Source of the DNA: Solibacillus isronensis
Lineage (GTDB): Bacteria > Bacillota > Bacilli > Bacillales_A > Planococcaceae
DNA length: 64,000 bases
Assembly (NCBI RefSeq): GCF_900168685.1
Contig: NZ_FVZN01000014.1
Coordinates: forward strand, 2,046,001-2,110,000
Direction of reading: 5' to 3'
Under the pieces are notes generated by a model, which had not been told where the DNA came from, made no database searches, and worked only from the letters and a program-made list of their open reading frames with translations. A program made the position numbers and the translations under genes. Below, in pieces: positions 1 through 9,816 of this stretch; within the stretch, counting starts at the first letter, position 1, and each line of letters opens with the position of its first letter.

Positions 1-505
1 CGGAAGTATAAGGTGTTGCGATGACAATTTTACCAACTAGCCCTCGAGAAGTCATAACAGCCATGTTTTTTTCAACCCCATCTGCTGTCCCTTTATTTAA
101 AATAATTTTTTCTTCCCACTGATCAGGGTTTCTCGCGATGACCGTCGCCTGAATTGGGTCGAAATCACGCAAACTTTCCTCGATTGATGCGAGTTCACGC
201 AATGAAGAATTTTCGGCCTTTAATGTGCTTACTTCCGCCTTCAGAACGGCAAAGTCTTCTAGACGCATTTTTAAGCGTTGGTTCTCTTCATACGTATTTA
301 ACAGCGAATCAATATTGCTAAAAATACCTGTTATGTAATTAGCCGGCTTTGCGACAAGCGATTGTGCAAAGCCAACTGTATCTTTAATAATTTTCTCGGG
401 TAATGTTGCGTTATGACGATCACGTAAAGAGAAACCAATCAATGCCACTAGAACAATAACGCTTACTAATAGGACAATTAACTTTTTATTAGAAAAATGT
501 GGCAC
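1..505 (-). CDS. mreC: Cell shape-determining protein MreC (N-terminal part; gene runs off the window)
   Basis: MreC is a bitopic membrane protein that couples MreB filaments to the cell-wall elongation machinery. The reading frame starts at a GTG at 505, preceded by GTAAGGAGG that overlaps the end of mreB. It begins MPHFSNKKLIVLLVSVIVL, a short basic stretch followed by one membrane helix (about residues 9-26). A long coiled-coil-like stretch follows, as usual in MreC. The gap to the mreB stop is only 12 bases, so the two are co-transcribed. The C-terminal beta domain lies outside the window. The start is chosen because the GTG has the only good ribosome site. No odd features are seen in the visible part. 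Confidence 0.9.
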   Translation of the reverse strand, partial: MPHFSNKKLIVLLVSVIVLVALIGFSLRDRHNATLPEKIIKDTVGFAQSLVAKPANYITGIFSNIDSLLNTYEENQRLKMRLEDFAVLKAEVSTLKAENSSLRELASIEESLRDFDPIQATVIARNPDQWEEKIILNKGTADGVEKNMAVMTSRGLVGKIVIATPYTS

Positions 506-517
506 TGCCAGTCCTCC

Positions 518-1534
518 TTACTTCAATTGTTGCGCGCGAATTAAAGCGATGTTGTCTAATGCTTTACCCGTTCCGATTGCAACACAATCCAACGGATCTT
601 CAGCAATAAATACAGGCATTTTAGTTTCATCGCTGATTACTTTATCTAAATTGCGTAATAAAGCACCACCGCCTGTTAAAACAATGCCGCGCTCCATTAC
701 GTCTGCAGATAATTCAGGTGGTGTTTGTTCCAATGTTTTCTTAACGCCATCTAAAATAACTACAATAGCTTCATGTAAAGATTTTGAAATTTCATCTGAT
801 GTAATTTCAATTGTTTTTGGTAAGCCAGTTAACAGGTCGCGTCCGCGAATTTCCATTGTTTCAGCAGGTCCTTCAGCACGTGCCGTACCAATTTCTACTT
901 TGATGCTTTCAGCTGTACGCTCACCAATTGTTAAGTTATATGTTTTACGGATGTAAGCAATGATCGATTGATCCATTGCATCACCACCAACACGTACTGA
1001 TTCACTTGTTACAATACCACCAAGAGAAATTACAGCAACTTCTGTTGTACCACCACCGATATCAACTACCATCGAACCTGTTGGCTCCCATACCGGCAAG
1101 TTAGCACCGATTGCTGCCGCAAACGGTTCTTCAATTGTAAACGCTTCTTTTGCGCCCGCTTGACGGCTTGCATCAATAACCGCACGTTGCTCAACTGAAG
1201 TGATACCATATGGCACACAAATCATGACATTCGGTTTCTTCCAGTTAGAACCCGATGCTTTCATTGCTTCTTTTAAATAATATTGAATCATTGCTGTTGT
1301 AATTTCAAAATCAGCAATAACGCCATCTTTCATCGGGCGGATAGCCACGATTGAACCCGGTGTACGACCGATCATATTTTTTGCGTCATTTCCGACTGCT
1401 ACAATATCGCCTGTTTTTGTATTTTTCGCTACTACTGAAGGTTCACGTAATACAATTCCTTTACCTTTTACAAATACTAATGTATTAGCTGTGCCAAGAT
1501 CGATCCCGACATCTTTATTCCCTAATCCAAACAA
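518..1534 (-). CDS. mreB: Rod shape-determining protein MreB
   Basis: Bacterial actin homologue that forms membrane-bound filaments guiding lateral wall synthesis. The 338-residue product has the actin-fold signatures: DLGTANTLV near residue 12 (phosphate 1), a [11 protein letters not shown] phosphate-2 loop near residue 158, and an [10 protein letters not shown] adenosine motif near residue 288. Its length is typical of the family (about 335). The start is TTG at 1534, with GAAAGGGAG about seven bases upstream. It lies between radC and mreC as in the Bacillus maf-radC-mreB-mreC cluster. The 386-base gap upstream suggests its own promoter. Mbl/MreBH paralogues are possible in principle, but this genome position is that of MreB. 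Confidence 0.96.
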   Translation of the reverse strand: MFGLGNKDVGIDLGTANTLVFVKGKGIVLREPSVVAKNTKTGDIVAVGNDAKNMIGRTPGSIVAIRPMKDGVIADFEITTAMIQYYLKEAMKASGSNWKKPNVMICVPYGITSVEQRAVIDASRQAGAKEAFTIEEPFAAAIGANLPVWEPTGSMVVDIGGGTTEVAVISLGGIVTSESVRVGGDAMDQSIIAYIRKTYNLTIGERTAESIKVEIGTARAEGPAETMEIRGRDLLTGLPKTIEITSDEISKSLHEAIVVILDGVKKTLEQTPPELSADVMERGIVLTGGGALLRNLDKVISDETKMPVFIAEDPLDCVAIGTGKALDNIALIRAQQLK

Positions 1535-1870
1535 ATTAAGTACTCCCTTTCTTATTAAAACGATTTCTAATTTATGATGCTAGCAAAATCATACGCTCTA
1601 TTATAACGAATTACATCAAAAAATTATAGTGTTACAAGCACCGAATCGCGACTTTTGTCGAATGTTTTTTTCTACAACACTACTTTACTATTGTATTTCT
1701 ATTTCCGTTACGAGACAAATAAAATTAATATGTAAGATTTAACAAAATCGCCACATGCTTATGACGAATATAACAAATAAAAGTTGCGATTGCGAAAATT
1801 GTCGACGAATTTTTAAATCCGTAATAATTGTTATCGTAATGTAATAATTCCTAATTATAAAATAACTACA
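1535..1870 (-). promoter_or_regulatory. mreB upstream region, candidate promoter area
   Basis: AT-rich non-coding stretch between radC and mreB. On the minus strand there is a consensus TATAAT at 1605-1600, about 65 bases before the mreB start. No convincing -35 box is seen at 16-18 bases, so the promoter call is weak. No open frame with a ribosome site was found on either strand. Confidence 0.3.
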
Positions 1871-1903
1871 AAATAAAAAGACAAACGCTTTAATACGTTT
1901 GTC
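1871..1903 (-). terminator. Rho-independent terminator after radC
   Basis: On the minus strand GACAAACG/CGTTTGTC arms (8 bp, 1880-1887 with 1896-1903) enclose an 8-base loop and are followed by TTTTTATTTT. It sits 18 bases past the radC stop and separates maf-radC from mreB transcription. Confidence 0.85.
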
Positions 1904-1920
1904 CAGTTATCTAGAATTCC

Positions 1921-2622
1921 CTAGAAATATCCCTTTTCCTTCATACTTATAAACTGATGATCACCAATAATGACGTGGTCGAGCAAATCGACTCCGACTA
2001 TCTTGCCTGCTTCATAAAGCCTTGTTGTGACATCGATATCTTCAGGACTAGGTGTCGGGATGCCGCTTGGATGGTTGTGGGAGCAAATGATAGAAGCAGC
2101 GGAACGTTTTACTGCTTCGCGGAAAATTTCCCGTGGATGGACGATGCTGGCATTCAAGCTCCCAACAAAGATGGTTTGTTTATGGAGCACCTGATTTTTT
2201 ACGTTGAGGAAAAGACAGACAAAATGTTCCTGCTGTAATGACGTCATATCCTGCATTAAAAAGGTCGCTGCATCTTCCGGAGAGCGGATTGTAAAGCGTT
2301 CTTCCAAATCTTTCGATGCGAGTCTTCTTCCCAGTTCGATCGCAGCAAGCAGCAAAACTGCTTTTGCTTCCCCTATTCCTTTAATCTCGGTCATTTCTTC
2401 GAGTGTTGCATGCTTTAAATTATGCAATTTTTCGAAGTTGATCAATACCCGATTGGCTACTGTCAATACAGATTCTCTTTTTGTGCCGGTGCCGAGCAAT
2501 ATGGCAATGAGCTCCTGATTGGACAGGCTTCTCGCGCCTTGGCGGATGAGGCGTTCACGCGGGCGGTCTGCTTCATGTACGTCATGGATTTTCATATTCA
2601 ATAACGGTTGTTGGACCGTCAT
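1921..2622 (-). CDS. radC: RadC family protein (JAB/MPN-type metal-binding domain)
   Basis: 233 residues, the usual RadC length. The N-terminal half holds a helix-hairpin-helix-like region (TEIKGIGEAKA, about residues 78-88). The C-terminal half is the RadC JAB domain with the metal motif SHNHPSG at residues 181-187 and a downstream Asp at about 195. The name comes from an old DNA-repair assignment that has been questioned; the JAB fold suggests a metal-dependent hydrolase of unknown substrate. The ATG at 2622 is preceded by AGGAG with 8-base spacing. It lies 11 bases after maf, as in Bacillus, and ends at a clear terminator. Confidence 0.93.
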   Translation of the reverse strand: MTVQQPLLNMKIHDVHEADRPRERLIRQGARSLSNQELIAILLGTGTKRESVLTVANRVLINFEKLHNLKHATLEEMTEIKGIGEAKAVLLLAAIELGRRLASKDLEERFTIRSPEDAATFLMQDMTSLQQEHFVCLFLNVKNQVLHKQTIFVGSLNASIVHPREIFREAVKRSAASIICSHNHPSGIPTPSPEDIDVTTRLYEAGKIVGVDLLDHVIIGDHQFISMKEKGYF

Positions 2623-2633
2623 TTACATCACTC

Positions 2634-3227
2634 CTAAAATGGTAGTTTTAGTAGTTGTAATGTAAGCATTTTTTGAACTAATGTAGCAATCGGTAAACCG
2701 ACAACATTATTATAGTCTCCTTCAATACGGTCAACGAGCATGGCGCCACTCGTCTGTATTCCGTATCCGCCGGCTTTGTCGAAAGGATCTCCTGTCTGAA
2801 CATATGCCATGATCATTTGCGGAGAAACATCTTTAAATAGCACTGAGGTTGCTTCAACAAATGTATGCTCTGTTCCGTCTGCCAAAATAAGAGCTACAGC
2901 TGTCATCACTTCATGTCGATTTCCTGCAAGCTTCGTTAAATGTTCTACGGCTTCTTCCTCCGAAACAGGCTTATGCAGTATTTGGTCATTAAACACAACA
3001 ATAGTATCCGCTCCGATAATACAATGATTCGGCCATTTCTTTGCCACATCACGCGCTTTCAATAATGCCACTTCTGTCACATATTTATGAACCGTATCGC
3101 CAGTGACACTTGTTTCGACAACATCGCTTGTCACAATTTCAAACGGGACATTCAGCATTTGGAGCAATTCCTTTCTCCTTGGTGAAGCAGAAGCTAATAT
3201 GAGTTGTTCATTTGTAGTAAAATTCAT
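2634..3227 (-). CDS. maf: Nucleoside triphosphate pyrophosphatase Maf (dTTP/UTP type)
   Basis: House-cleaning NTP pyrophosphatase. Seen motifs: LASASPRRKELL near the N-terminus (substrate loop), GADTIVV with the catalytic Asp at about residue 70, and KPVSEEEA. A TTG at 3233 would start the frame but leaves one base after AGGAGG (3240-3235). The ATG at 3227 has a 7-base gap, so it is chosen here, giving 197 residues. It is followed closely by radC, and both are read towards the 1871-1903 terminator. In Bacillus, Maf is linked to septum inhibition when overproduced. Nothing unusual is seen. Confidence 0.94.
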   Translation of the reverse strand: MNFTTNEQLILASASPRRKELLQMLNVPFEIVTSDVVETSVTGDTVHKYVTEVALLKARDVAKKWPNHCIIGADTIVVFNDQILHKPVSEEEAVEHLTKLAGNRHEVMTAVALILADGTEHTFVEATSVLFKDVSPQMIMAYVQTGDPFDKAGGYGIQTSGAMLVDRIEGDYNNVVGLPIATLVQKMLTLQLLKLPF

Positions 3228-3247
3228 TTCCAATCCTCCTACACACT

Positions 3248-3277
3248 ATAGTAACTGAGAAACGGAAATTTGAACAA
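3248..3277 (-). promoter_or_regulatory. Candidate sigma-A promoter for maf-radC
   Basis: Minus-strand TTGTTC (3277-3272), 18 bases, TACTAT (3253-3248). It lies just upstream of the maf ribosome site, so the leader would be very short. Weak support. Confidence 0.3.
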
Positions 3278-3333
3278 CAGCTAACTCTATTTGCCGGTAT
3301 AGGAAAAATACGATTTCTTTATGTTTTCATCGA

Positions 3334-3930
3334 TTAAAATGTTACTTTTAAGCAATCAAGACTCTCAAAATAATTTATAAACATATGCAGTCGAACAACA
3401 TTCGGATTCGTGGAAAGCTTTGAAACTTCTGTCATAAGCTTTGTCCAGTCTTCTGGTACCTGTTGTTTGTCTATTGCTTCAGTTCCCTCAGCCGAGAACA
3501 GTTTCGAATCTTTCAATGTGACCGGCAGCTGTAGTTCTGCAGGATTAGGACAGCTGCTCGCAATCGTAATTTTTTTATAAAAACCGGTCGGTACAATCGT
3601 TAATGCGGTTTCCACTTTTTCTGTATCCAGTCGGGACCAGACAAAATACTGATCGTCCACTTTAACAACGGCCGCTTTATTTAACGTAGGATAAGTTCCC
3701 AAAAATTGTGCTGCACTATCAAAATTTGAAAAAACACCATGCTGCAATGCAAAATACTGTTCCTGTACTTGCTGCTCCTCAGGTGTTTGAACAGTCGGGA
3801 TTGTTTCTGCAGCTTCTTCGGTTGTCGTAGGTAGTTGTAGAATAAAAACAAATAGTATGACGCCAGCAAGCCCTGTAATACTTCCAATGAACATTGCTTG
3901 AAATATGGCATTATTCTTTAAAGCTTTCAT
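3334..3930 (-). CDS. SPOR-domain membrane protein, SpoIIB-like
   Basis: 198 residues from the ATG at 3930; a GTG at 3939 is also possible but lies only two bases from GGAG. It has one N-terminal membrane helix (about residues 10-31), an acidic linker, then YFALQHGVFSNFDSAAQF, which resembles the start of a SPOR peptidoglycan-binding domain. In B. subtilis the gene between folC/comC and maf is spoIIB, whose product has the same layout (one helix plus SPOR) and acts at the sporulation septum. Position and architecture both fit, but the sequence is short and diverged, so a general cell-division SPOR protein cannot be excluded. Two Cys lie in the C-terminal half. It is separated from folC by a terminator at 3981-4009. 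Confidence 0.6.
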   Translation of the reverse strand: MKALKNNAIFQAMFIGSITGLAGVILFVFILQLPTTTEEAAETIPTVQTPEEQQVQEQYFALQHGVFSNFDSAAQFLGTYPTLNKAAVVKVDDQYFVWSRLDTEKVETALTIVPTGFYKKITIASSCPNPAELQLPVTLKDSKLFSAEGTEAIDKQQVPEDWTKLMTEVSKLSTNPNVVRLHMFINYFESLDCLKVTF

Positions 3931-3980
3931 CGTTGCCACAGCTCCATCTCTTTTTCATACAACAATAGCAAAATAGCGAT

Positions 3981-4009
3981 AAAAAAAGAGGAGACTGCTG
4001 TCGCCTCCC
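3981..4009 (-). terminator. Terminator between the folC pair and the SPOR-protein gene
   Basis: Minus-strand stem GGAGGCGACAGCAGTCTCC (GAGG/CCTC and GAC/GTC pairs around a TGCT-type loop with one mismatch), followed by seven Ts (3987-3981). Confidence 0.7.
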
Positions 4010-4129
4010 ACTAAAAAGTTTTCGCTATTATTCTTCTTTATTTGCAGCCCGCTACCGCAATTCATACTTTTCAAATTGCCGCAAACCGCAATATGCATGC
4101 TCTATCACTGGATTGGTGCCTGGTCAGCA

Positions 4130-5377
4130 TCATTGCATATTTCGTCGAATTTCACTCAGTAAATAGAGTGAACCAGTAACAATTCGAACAGTACCACCTA
4201 TTACCGGGCGTTGTATAAATGCGTTTACATCTTCTATTATTTGTTTTTCCTTCGACTGACTAAGTTCATAAAGAGTTATTGCCTGCATGGCACGTTCATT
4301 ATGGATATTGGCGAAATAAAAAGCGCCACCGACTTCTTCCAATAACCGCAAAATTGTTTTGACATCTTTGTCCGCCAGTAAACCGATGACAAATTCGATT
4401 CGCTTGTTCGGAAAATGTTCTTTTACTGTATCCACCAATGACTGAATACTTGCAGGATTATGCGCTCCGTCAAAATAAAGATTCGGCCGGATTTGTTCAA
4501 AGCGCCCGGCAAGTATTGCATTATTCACACCCTTAAGGATCTTTTGAACATCTAGCGGCAATTCGAAATTCTTTAAAACTTCCAGAAATGCAGTAATGGC
4601 CAATGCCATATTGTGTCCTTGATGTTTTCCTAGTAGCTGACGCTTTAAATCGGAAATGTTGAGTTGCAGTAATGGATACTCATACGCTTCGGTTCCTTCA
4701 TTTTTCGAAACGAAGAAGTCGGTGCCAAACTTGAATAATGGCACATTTTTCTGAACAGCTTCCTTTTCGAAAACTTCGGTAACCTCTTCTGTCATTTCCC
4801 CAATTACCGCCGGACGGTTTTCTTTCAATATGCCGGCTTTATGATACGCGATACTCATTAATGTATTGCCTAAAAAATTCGTATGTTCCAAAGCGATACT
4901 CGGTACAACCGAGACGATCGGTGTCACTACATTTGTACTGTCTTCTCTGCCGCCCATCCCTGCTTCAATTAACACTAAGTCCGGTTTTTGTTCGGCAAAA
5001 TATAAAAGCGCCACCGCCGTCAATAGTTCAAAGTCCGTCAATTTCCCGCTAAGTCCTGCTTTCGCCAACTGCTGAAACATCCGGTCCATCTGCTCATTAG
5101 TGATTGATCTGCCATTAATTTGTATTTGATCATGAACATCTACAATACATGGTGACATAAACTTCCCGACTGATAACCCGTATTCACGTGCCATTCCTTC
5201 AATAAATGCCAATGTTGAGCCTTTTCCGTTCGTTCCAGCTAAATGGACTACATTCAGCTGTTTTTCAGGCTGTCCAAGCAGGCGAAGTGCGGATTCAATT
5301 GCGTCCAAACCCGGCTTAATCGCTCGTTCACTTTCCACTTGCCAGCGCTCTTTGTATACATCCAGTAACGGAATCAT
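4130..5377 (-). CDS. folC: Folylpolyglutamate/dihydrofolate synthase family protein (second tandem copy)
   Basis: Mur-ligase-type ATP enzyme that adds glutamate to folates. Motifs: P-loop HLAGTNGKGST (about residue 45), AGMGGREDSTNVV, LEHTNFLG, KAGILK and FDGAHNPAS. The ATG at 5377 overlaps the upstream folC stop as ATGA and is preceded by AGAGGGTGG, giving 415 residues; a GTG at 5386 would add three. It is a clear paralogue of the gene at 5374-6645. It differs in the folate-binding segment: SPCIVDVHDQI here, against SPHLERANERV in the neighbour. Two adjacent FolC genes are unusual, so the copies may divide dihydrofolate synthase and polyglutamation work, or this one may take another substrate. 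Both are co-transcribed. Confidence 0.85.
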   Translation of the reverse strand: MIPLLDVYKERWQVESERAIKPGLDAIESALRLLGQPEKQLNVVHLAGTNGKGSTLAFIEGMAREYGLSVGKFMSPCIVDVHDQIQINGRSITNEQMDRMFQQLAKAGLSGKLTDFELLTAVALLYFAEQKPDLVLIEAGMGGREDSTNVVTPIVSVVPSIALEHTNFLGNTLMSIAYHKAGILKENRPAVIGEMTEEVTEVFEKEAVQKNVPLFKFGTDFFVSKNEGTEAYEYPLLQLNISDLKRQLLGKHQGHNMALAITAFLEVLKNFELPLDVQKILKGVNNAILAGRFEQIRPNLYFDGAHNPASIQSLVDTVKEHFPNKRIEFVIGLLADKDVKTILRLLEEVGGAFYFANIHNERAMQAITLYELSQSKEKQIIEDVNAFIQRPVIGGTVRIVTGSLYLLSEIRRNMQ

Positions 5378-6645
5378 GAAATCCACCCTCTTTCTGCAAA
5401 CAGACTGCGCACTTCAGCAATAAAGTATAAAGAGCCGGTAATAACGAGCAGCTCATCTTCAGCCAAATGATTCATTTCTTTTTCAATTAGCTCCTGCCAG
5501 TTTGAATGCATAAACTTTTTTGAATGTGTGCTTTGTTCATATAGTTGCTTCGCTGTTGCTGCGCGCGGCAAGCTAATTTGTGTGAAGTGCATTTCAGATG
5601 CGACATCATCCATTAATTTTATACTTACACCATGGTCCTTATCCTGTAATGCAGCATACACAAACTTCACTTTATGCTGTGGTGCAGTTTCCTTTAATGT
5701 ATGAATGAGGGCTGTCGTCCCTTCCGAATTATGAGCACCGTCCAAAATAATATTGTGGCGCACTCTTTCAAAACGCCCTTCCCACTTCGCATGCTGCAAG
5801 GCCAATTTTACTTTTTGCGCATTAAAGGATTCAAGATATAAATGTGCTGCCGTAATGGCAAGCGCGGCATTGGCCATTTGATGCTCCCCTGCCATCGCTA
5901 GTTCAATTTTATCGATCATAATACTCCCTCGGTAGTCAAAATAAGAACCTTTTTGATTCTCCACATAAAAGTGTTCGCCCAACGTATAGATCGGAGCATG
6001 TAGCTGTGCTGCCGTTTGCTGAATTACCGCGAGCGCTTCCGCATTTTTCACTCCAACAACGACCGGCTTACCTTGCTTAATAATTCCTGCTTTTTCTGCA
6101 GCGATTTCTGCATATGTCTCACCGAGCATATCTGTATGCTCAAGCGAAATTGTTGTAATAACACATACTTCCGGTGTCACAACGTTTGTCGAGTCCAATC
6201 GCCCTCCAATACCGGTTTCAAGCAATGCGATATCCAATGACTGCTCCGAGAAGTATTTTAGGGCAAGCAATGTCATGAACTCAAAAAAGCTTGGGAATTT
6301 CCCGCCCAATTTATTTTCAATAACATCCGCAATTTCATTTGCAATTCGCAAAAAGTCCTCATCGGAAATTTGCTGCTTATTGATTGTCACCCGTTCATTT
6401 GCACGTTCAAGATGCGGAGATATGAAGGCGCCGACCGTTAAGCCGTGCCGGGTAAAAATCTCACGTGCCGCATTTAAGGTTGACCCTTTTCCATTGGAAC
6501 CGGCAAAATGGATAAATTTCGTTTTCTGTTCCGGGTTGCCAAGCGCATCCAGGATGATCTTCGCTGACTGCAATGGTTCACCTTTATATTGGCTTGCTTT
6601 TAATTTAAAAATAAAATCTGTGCATTGCTCCATTGTTTGAAACAT
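5374..6645 (-). CDS. folC: Bifunctional folylpolyglutamate synthase/dihydrofolate synthase (canonical copy)
   Basis: 423 residues, the normal FolC length. It has the P-loop FAGSNGKGST (about 46-55), the conserved ISPHLERANERVTIN segment, TGIGGRLDSTNVVTP, LEHTDMLG, EKAGIIK with the likely carbamylated Lys, and LDGAHNSEG near residue 298. It adds L-glutamate to dihydropteroate and then extends polyglutamate tails on tetrahydrofolate. The ATG at 6645 has GGAGAG about ten bases upstream. It lies directly after valS, as in B. subtilis (valS-folC), behind a terminator at 6705-6731. It overlaps the second folC copy by four bases (ATGA). Confidence 0.93.
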   Translation of the reverse strand: MFQTMEQCTDFIFKLKASQYKGEPLQSAKIILDALGNPEQKTKFIHFAGSNGKGSTLNAAREIFTRHGLTVGAFISPHLERANERVTINKQQISDEDFLRIANEIADVIENKLGGKFPSFFEFMTLLALKYFSEQSLDIALLETGIGGRLDSTNVVTPEVCVITTISLEHTDMLGETYAEIAAEKAGIIKQGKPVVVGVKNAEALAVIQQTAAQLHAPIYTLGEHFYVENQKGSYFDYRGSIMIDKIELAMAGEHQMANAALAITAAHLYLESFNAQKVKLALQHAKWEGRFERVRHNIILDGAHNSEGTTALIHTLKETAPQHKVKFVYAALQDKDHGVSIKLMDDVASEMHFTQISLPRAATAKQLYEQSTHSKKFMHSNWQELIEKEMNHLAEDELLVITGSLYFIAEVRSLFAERGWIS

Positions 6646-6700
6646 TATGTTCTCTCTCCAATACGGCTAATATGTAATATGTTTTATTATAGCTGAATTA

Positions 6701-6731
6701 AAAGAAAGAGGCACCGTTATACGGCACCTCT
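6701..6731 (-). terminator. Terminator after valS
   Basis: Minus-strand stem AGAGG...CCTCT with an inner CCG/CGG pairing and a 2x2 internal loop, followed by TTTCTTTT. It is 9 bases beyond the valS stop. Confidence 0.65.
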
Positions 6732-6739
6732 CTTTGGCA

Positions 6740-9382
6740 TTACATATTTTTCAGTTCTGCAATGCGTTTTTCAACTGTTGCGTATTTTGCTTCATAGTCG
6801 GCAAGTTTTTCGCGCTCTGTTGCTACTAATGCTTCCGGTGCTTTTGAAACGAATCGTTCATTCGATAGCTTTCCGGATACTAATTTTACTTCTTTTGTCC
6901 ATTTGTCGAGCTCTTTTTCAAGACGTGCGATTTCTTCTTCAATATTGATTAAGCCTGCAAGTGGCATGAAGATTTCTGCTCCTGAAACAACTGCTGACAT
7001 TGCTTGTGCTGGTGCTTCAAGATTTGCCCCGATTGTTAAGCCATCCGGGTTACAGAATTTTTCAATATAGCCTTTGTTCACTTCAAGCACTGCCGATGTT
7101 TGTTCATCTTTTGCTGAAATCGTCATCGGTACTTTTTTGCTCATTGGTGTATTCACTTCTGCACGAATATTACGTACAGCACGGATAATATCCATTAACA
7201 GCTGCATATCGCCTGCTTCTGCAGTGAAGTTGAATGCCGGATTTACAGTAGGCCATGCAGCAACTGTAATTGACTCCCCTTCATGCGGCAAGTGCTGCCA
7301 AATTTCTTCTGTTACGAAAGGCATGAATGGGTGCAGTAAACGCATCGTGTTGTCTAAAACATGAGCAAGTACTGAACGAGTCGTTAATTTAGCTGCTTCG
7401 TCTTCACCGTATAACGGCAATTTCGCCATTTCGATATACCATGAACAGAAGTCATCCCAAATGAAGTTATAAAGTTCACGGCCTACTTCACCGAACTCGT
7501 ATTTATCAGATAATGTTGTAACACGGTCAATCGTTTCATTCAAGCGTGATAGAATCCATTTATCCGCTGTTGAAAGGTTACCTGTTAAATCAATTTGCTC
7601 AAATGTCAGGCCTTCCATGTTCATCAATGCAAAACGAGAAGCATTCCAGATTTTATTTACGAAGTTCCATGTAGATTCTACTTTTTCTGTAGAGTAACGT
7701 AGATCCTGACCTGGAGATGAACCTGTTGCAAGGAAATAACGCAATGAATCCGCACCGTATTGGTCGATTACATCCATTGGGTCAACCCCGTTACCAAGTG
7801 ATTTGGACATTTTTCGTCCTTCAGCATCACGAACTAAACCATGAATTAAAACGTCTTTAAATGGACGCTCGCCTGTAAACTCTTTCCCTTGGAAGATCAT
7901 ACGGCTTACCCAGAAGAAGATAATGTCATAGCCCGTTACTAACGTATTTGTCGGGTAGTAGCGCTTGAACATTTCAGATTCTTCATTTGGCCAATCCATT
8001 GTAGAAAACGGCCATAACGCAGATGAGAACCATGTATCAAGAACATCTTCGTCCTGTGTCCAATTCTCAGCATCTTCAGGTGCTTCTTTTCCTACATAAA
8101 GCTCGCCTGTTTCTTTGTTGTACCAAGCTGGAATTTGATGTCCCCACCATAATTGACGAGAAATACACCAGTCATGAATATTTTCCATCCAGCGGTTATA
8201 TGTGTTTTCAAAACGATTTGGTACGAAGTTAACTTTTTCGTTTTCTTCAGCCTGCATTTTTAATGCTTCTTCAGCAAGTGGAGCCATTTTTACGAACCAC
8301 TGCTTAGAAAGATACGGTTCTACAACAGCATTCGTACGCTCTGAGTGTCCAACTTGGTGTACATGTGGCTCGATTTCGATTAATACGCCCGCTTCTTGTA
8401 GATCTGCAACGATTTGCTTACGGCATTCGAAACGATCCATCCCCGCATATTTACCAGCTAAGTCATTCATAGTACCATCTTCGTTCATAACTAAAATACG
8501 TTCCAGGTTATGACGGTTCCCAACTTCAAAGTCGTTCGGGTCATGTGCTGGTGTCATTTTTACAACACCTGTACCGAATTCCATATCTACATAGTCATCT
8601 GCAACGATTGGAATTTCGCGACCTACGATAGGTAAAATAACTGTTTTTCCTACTAAGTGTGCATAGCGCTCGTCTTCCGGGTGTACAGCTACACCAGAGT
8701 CACCTAACATTGTCTCAGGGCGAGTAGTTGCAACACGTAATTTACCTGAACCATCAGCAAGCGGGTACTCCATATGGTAGAATGCGCCTTCTACTTCTTT
8801 GTGGATTACTTCGATGTCTGAAAGGGCAGTTTTAGCTGCTGGGTCCCAGTTAATAATACGCTCACCACGGTAGATATAGCCTTTTTCGTATAATTTAACG
8901 AATACTTCTTTTACTGCATCCGATAAACCTTCATCAAGTGTAAAACGTTCTTTAGAATAGTCTAAGCCTAAACCTAATTTCGACCATTGTGCACGGATGT
9001 GAGAAGCATATTCTTCTTTCCATTCCCATGTTTTTTCAAGGAACTTTTCACGGCCAAGATCGTAGCGGGAAATACCTTCACCGCGCAATTTTTCTTCTAC
9101 TTTCGCCTGTGTTGCAATACCCGCATGGTCCATACCTGGCAACCATAGTGCATCATATCCTTGCATGCGTTTCATACGAATTAAAATATCTTGCAATGTT
9201 GTATCCCAAGCGTGGCCAAGGTGCAGCTTACCTGTTACGTTTGGCGGTGGGATAACGATAGAATATGGCTCCTTATCGCTTGTTGGATCTGCTTCGAAAA
9301 ATTTCCCTTTTAACCACCATTCATAGCGGCCGGCTTCAGTTTGCTGCGGATCATATTTTGTTGGCATTGTAATTTCCGTCAT
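6740..9382 (-). CDS. valS: Valyl-tRNA synthetase
   Basis: Class Ia aminoacyl-tRNA synthetase charging tRNA-Val. It has the HIGH-type motif [15 protein letters not shown] (about residues 42-56), the CP1 editing domain ([17 protein letters not shown]), the KMSKS loop ([14 protein letters not shown]), an anticodon-binding region, and the C-terminal coiled coil ([14 protein letters not shown]). An ATG at 9418 would give 892 residues, but it sits at the end of the T-box terminator T-run with no ribosome site. The ATG at 9382 follows AGGAG with 9-base spacing, giving 880 residues, close to the family norm. It is controlled by the T-box leader at 9418-9743. Confidence 0.97.
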   Translation of the reverse strand: MTEITMPTKYDPQQTEAGRYEWWLKGKFFEADPTSDKEPYSIVIPPPNVTGKLHLGHAWDTTLQDILIRMKRMQGYDALWLPGMDHAGIATQAKVEEKLRGEGISRYDLGREKFLEKTWEWKEEYASHIRAQWSKLGLGLDYSKERFTLDEGLSDAVKEVFVKLYEKGYIYRGERIINWDPAAKTALSDIEVIHKEVEGAFYHMEYPLADGSGKLRVATTRPETMLGDSGVAVHPEDERYAHLVGKTVILPIVGREIPIVADDYVDMEFGTGVVKMTPAHDPNDFEVGNRHNLERILVMNEDGTMNDLAGKYAGMDRFECRKQIVADLQEAGVLIEIEPHVHQVGHSERTNAVVEPYLSKQWFVKMAPLAEEALKMQAEENEKVNFVPNRFENTYNRWMENIHDWCISRQLWWGHQIPAWYNKETGELYVGKEAPEDAENWTQDEDVLDTWFSSALWPFSTMDWPNEESEMFKRYYPTNTLVTGYDIIFFWVSRMIFQGKEFTGERPFKDVLIHGLVRDAEGRKMSKSLGNGVDPMDVIDQYGADSLRYFLATGSSPGQDLRYSTEKVESTWNFVNKIWNASRFALMNMEGLTFEQIDLTGNLSTADKWILSRLNETIDRVTTLSDKYEFGEVGRELYNFIWDDFCSWYIEMAKLPLYGEDEAAKLTTRSVLAHVLDNTMRLLHPFMPFVTEEIWQHLPHEGESITVAAWPTVNPAFNFTAEAGDMQLLMDIIRAVRNIRAEVNTPMSKKVPMTISAKDEQTSAVLEVNKGYIEKFCNPDGLTIGANLEAPAQAMSAVVSGAEIFMPLAGLINIEEEIARLEKELDKWTKEVKLVSGKLSNERFVSKAPEALVATEREKLADYEAKYATVEKRIAELKNM

Positions 9383-9417
9383 GATGAATCTCTCCTTTGT
9401 CACCTTATTATTAGACA

Positions 9418-9743
9418 TAAAAAAACTCCCTTCGTCTTAAAAAAGGACGAGGGAGTTAATTCGCGGTACCACCTTTATTTCCGATCGGGTCTAGTCAAGT
9501 GTTCGCATTTACAATCTGACAAACGCTTTCTTTAATAAAAGAAAAACGCAAGCAGTCAATATGCAGCATTGCAATGCCCAATCGGCACTTCATTCGATAA
9601 CGGTGTTTAACCGGATCCTAGCTACTGTTAGTTCACTAAGTCAGCTCCTAGGCTACCTTCTGCATGGTTGATGGAGAAACTTTTCAGCTACCGTTTCCTC
9701 TCTTGCCATCGATCTCATACGTACTCTTCCTAATCTTCGCTTC
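9418..9743 (-). ncRNA. T-box riboswitch leader of valS, specifier GUA
   Basis: Minus-strand leader with the T-box core GGTGGTACCGCG (9473-9462) and a terminator stem AACTCCC...GGGAGTT (9424-9457) followed by seven Ts. In Stem I, an AGTA on the 5' side faces AGAAGGTAGCC on the 3' side. The stems TTAGG/CCTAG below and GTATG/CATGC above frame a specifier loop, whose GAA-N-NNN-R pattern puts GTA (Val) at 9656-9654. Uncharged tRNA-Val should stabilise the antiterminator and allow valS transcription. The exact 5' end is not known. Confidence 0.92.
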
Positions 9744-9744
9744 A

Positions 9745-9750
9745 ATTATA
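9745..9750 (-). promoter_or_regulatory. Probable -10 box of the valS leader promoter
   Basis: Consensus TATAAT on the minus strand just upstream of Stem I of the T-box. No good -35 box was found at 16-18 bases. Confidence 0.45.
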
Positions 9751-9816
9751 TAGTTGCACTTTATTTTAAGCTGTTTTTAATGAAATATCAAGCACGAATG
9801 GGGAATATACTTTAAC

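Noticed and set aside
9383-9418. The upstream ATG of valS as the true start.
   Set aside because: It lies on the T-run of the T-box terminator without a ribosome site, whereas ATG 9382 has AGGAG at nine bases.
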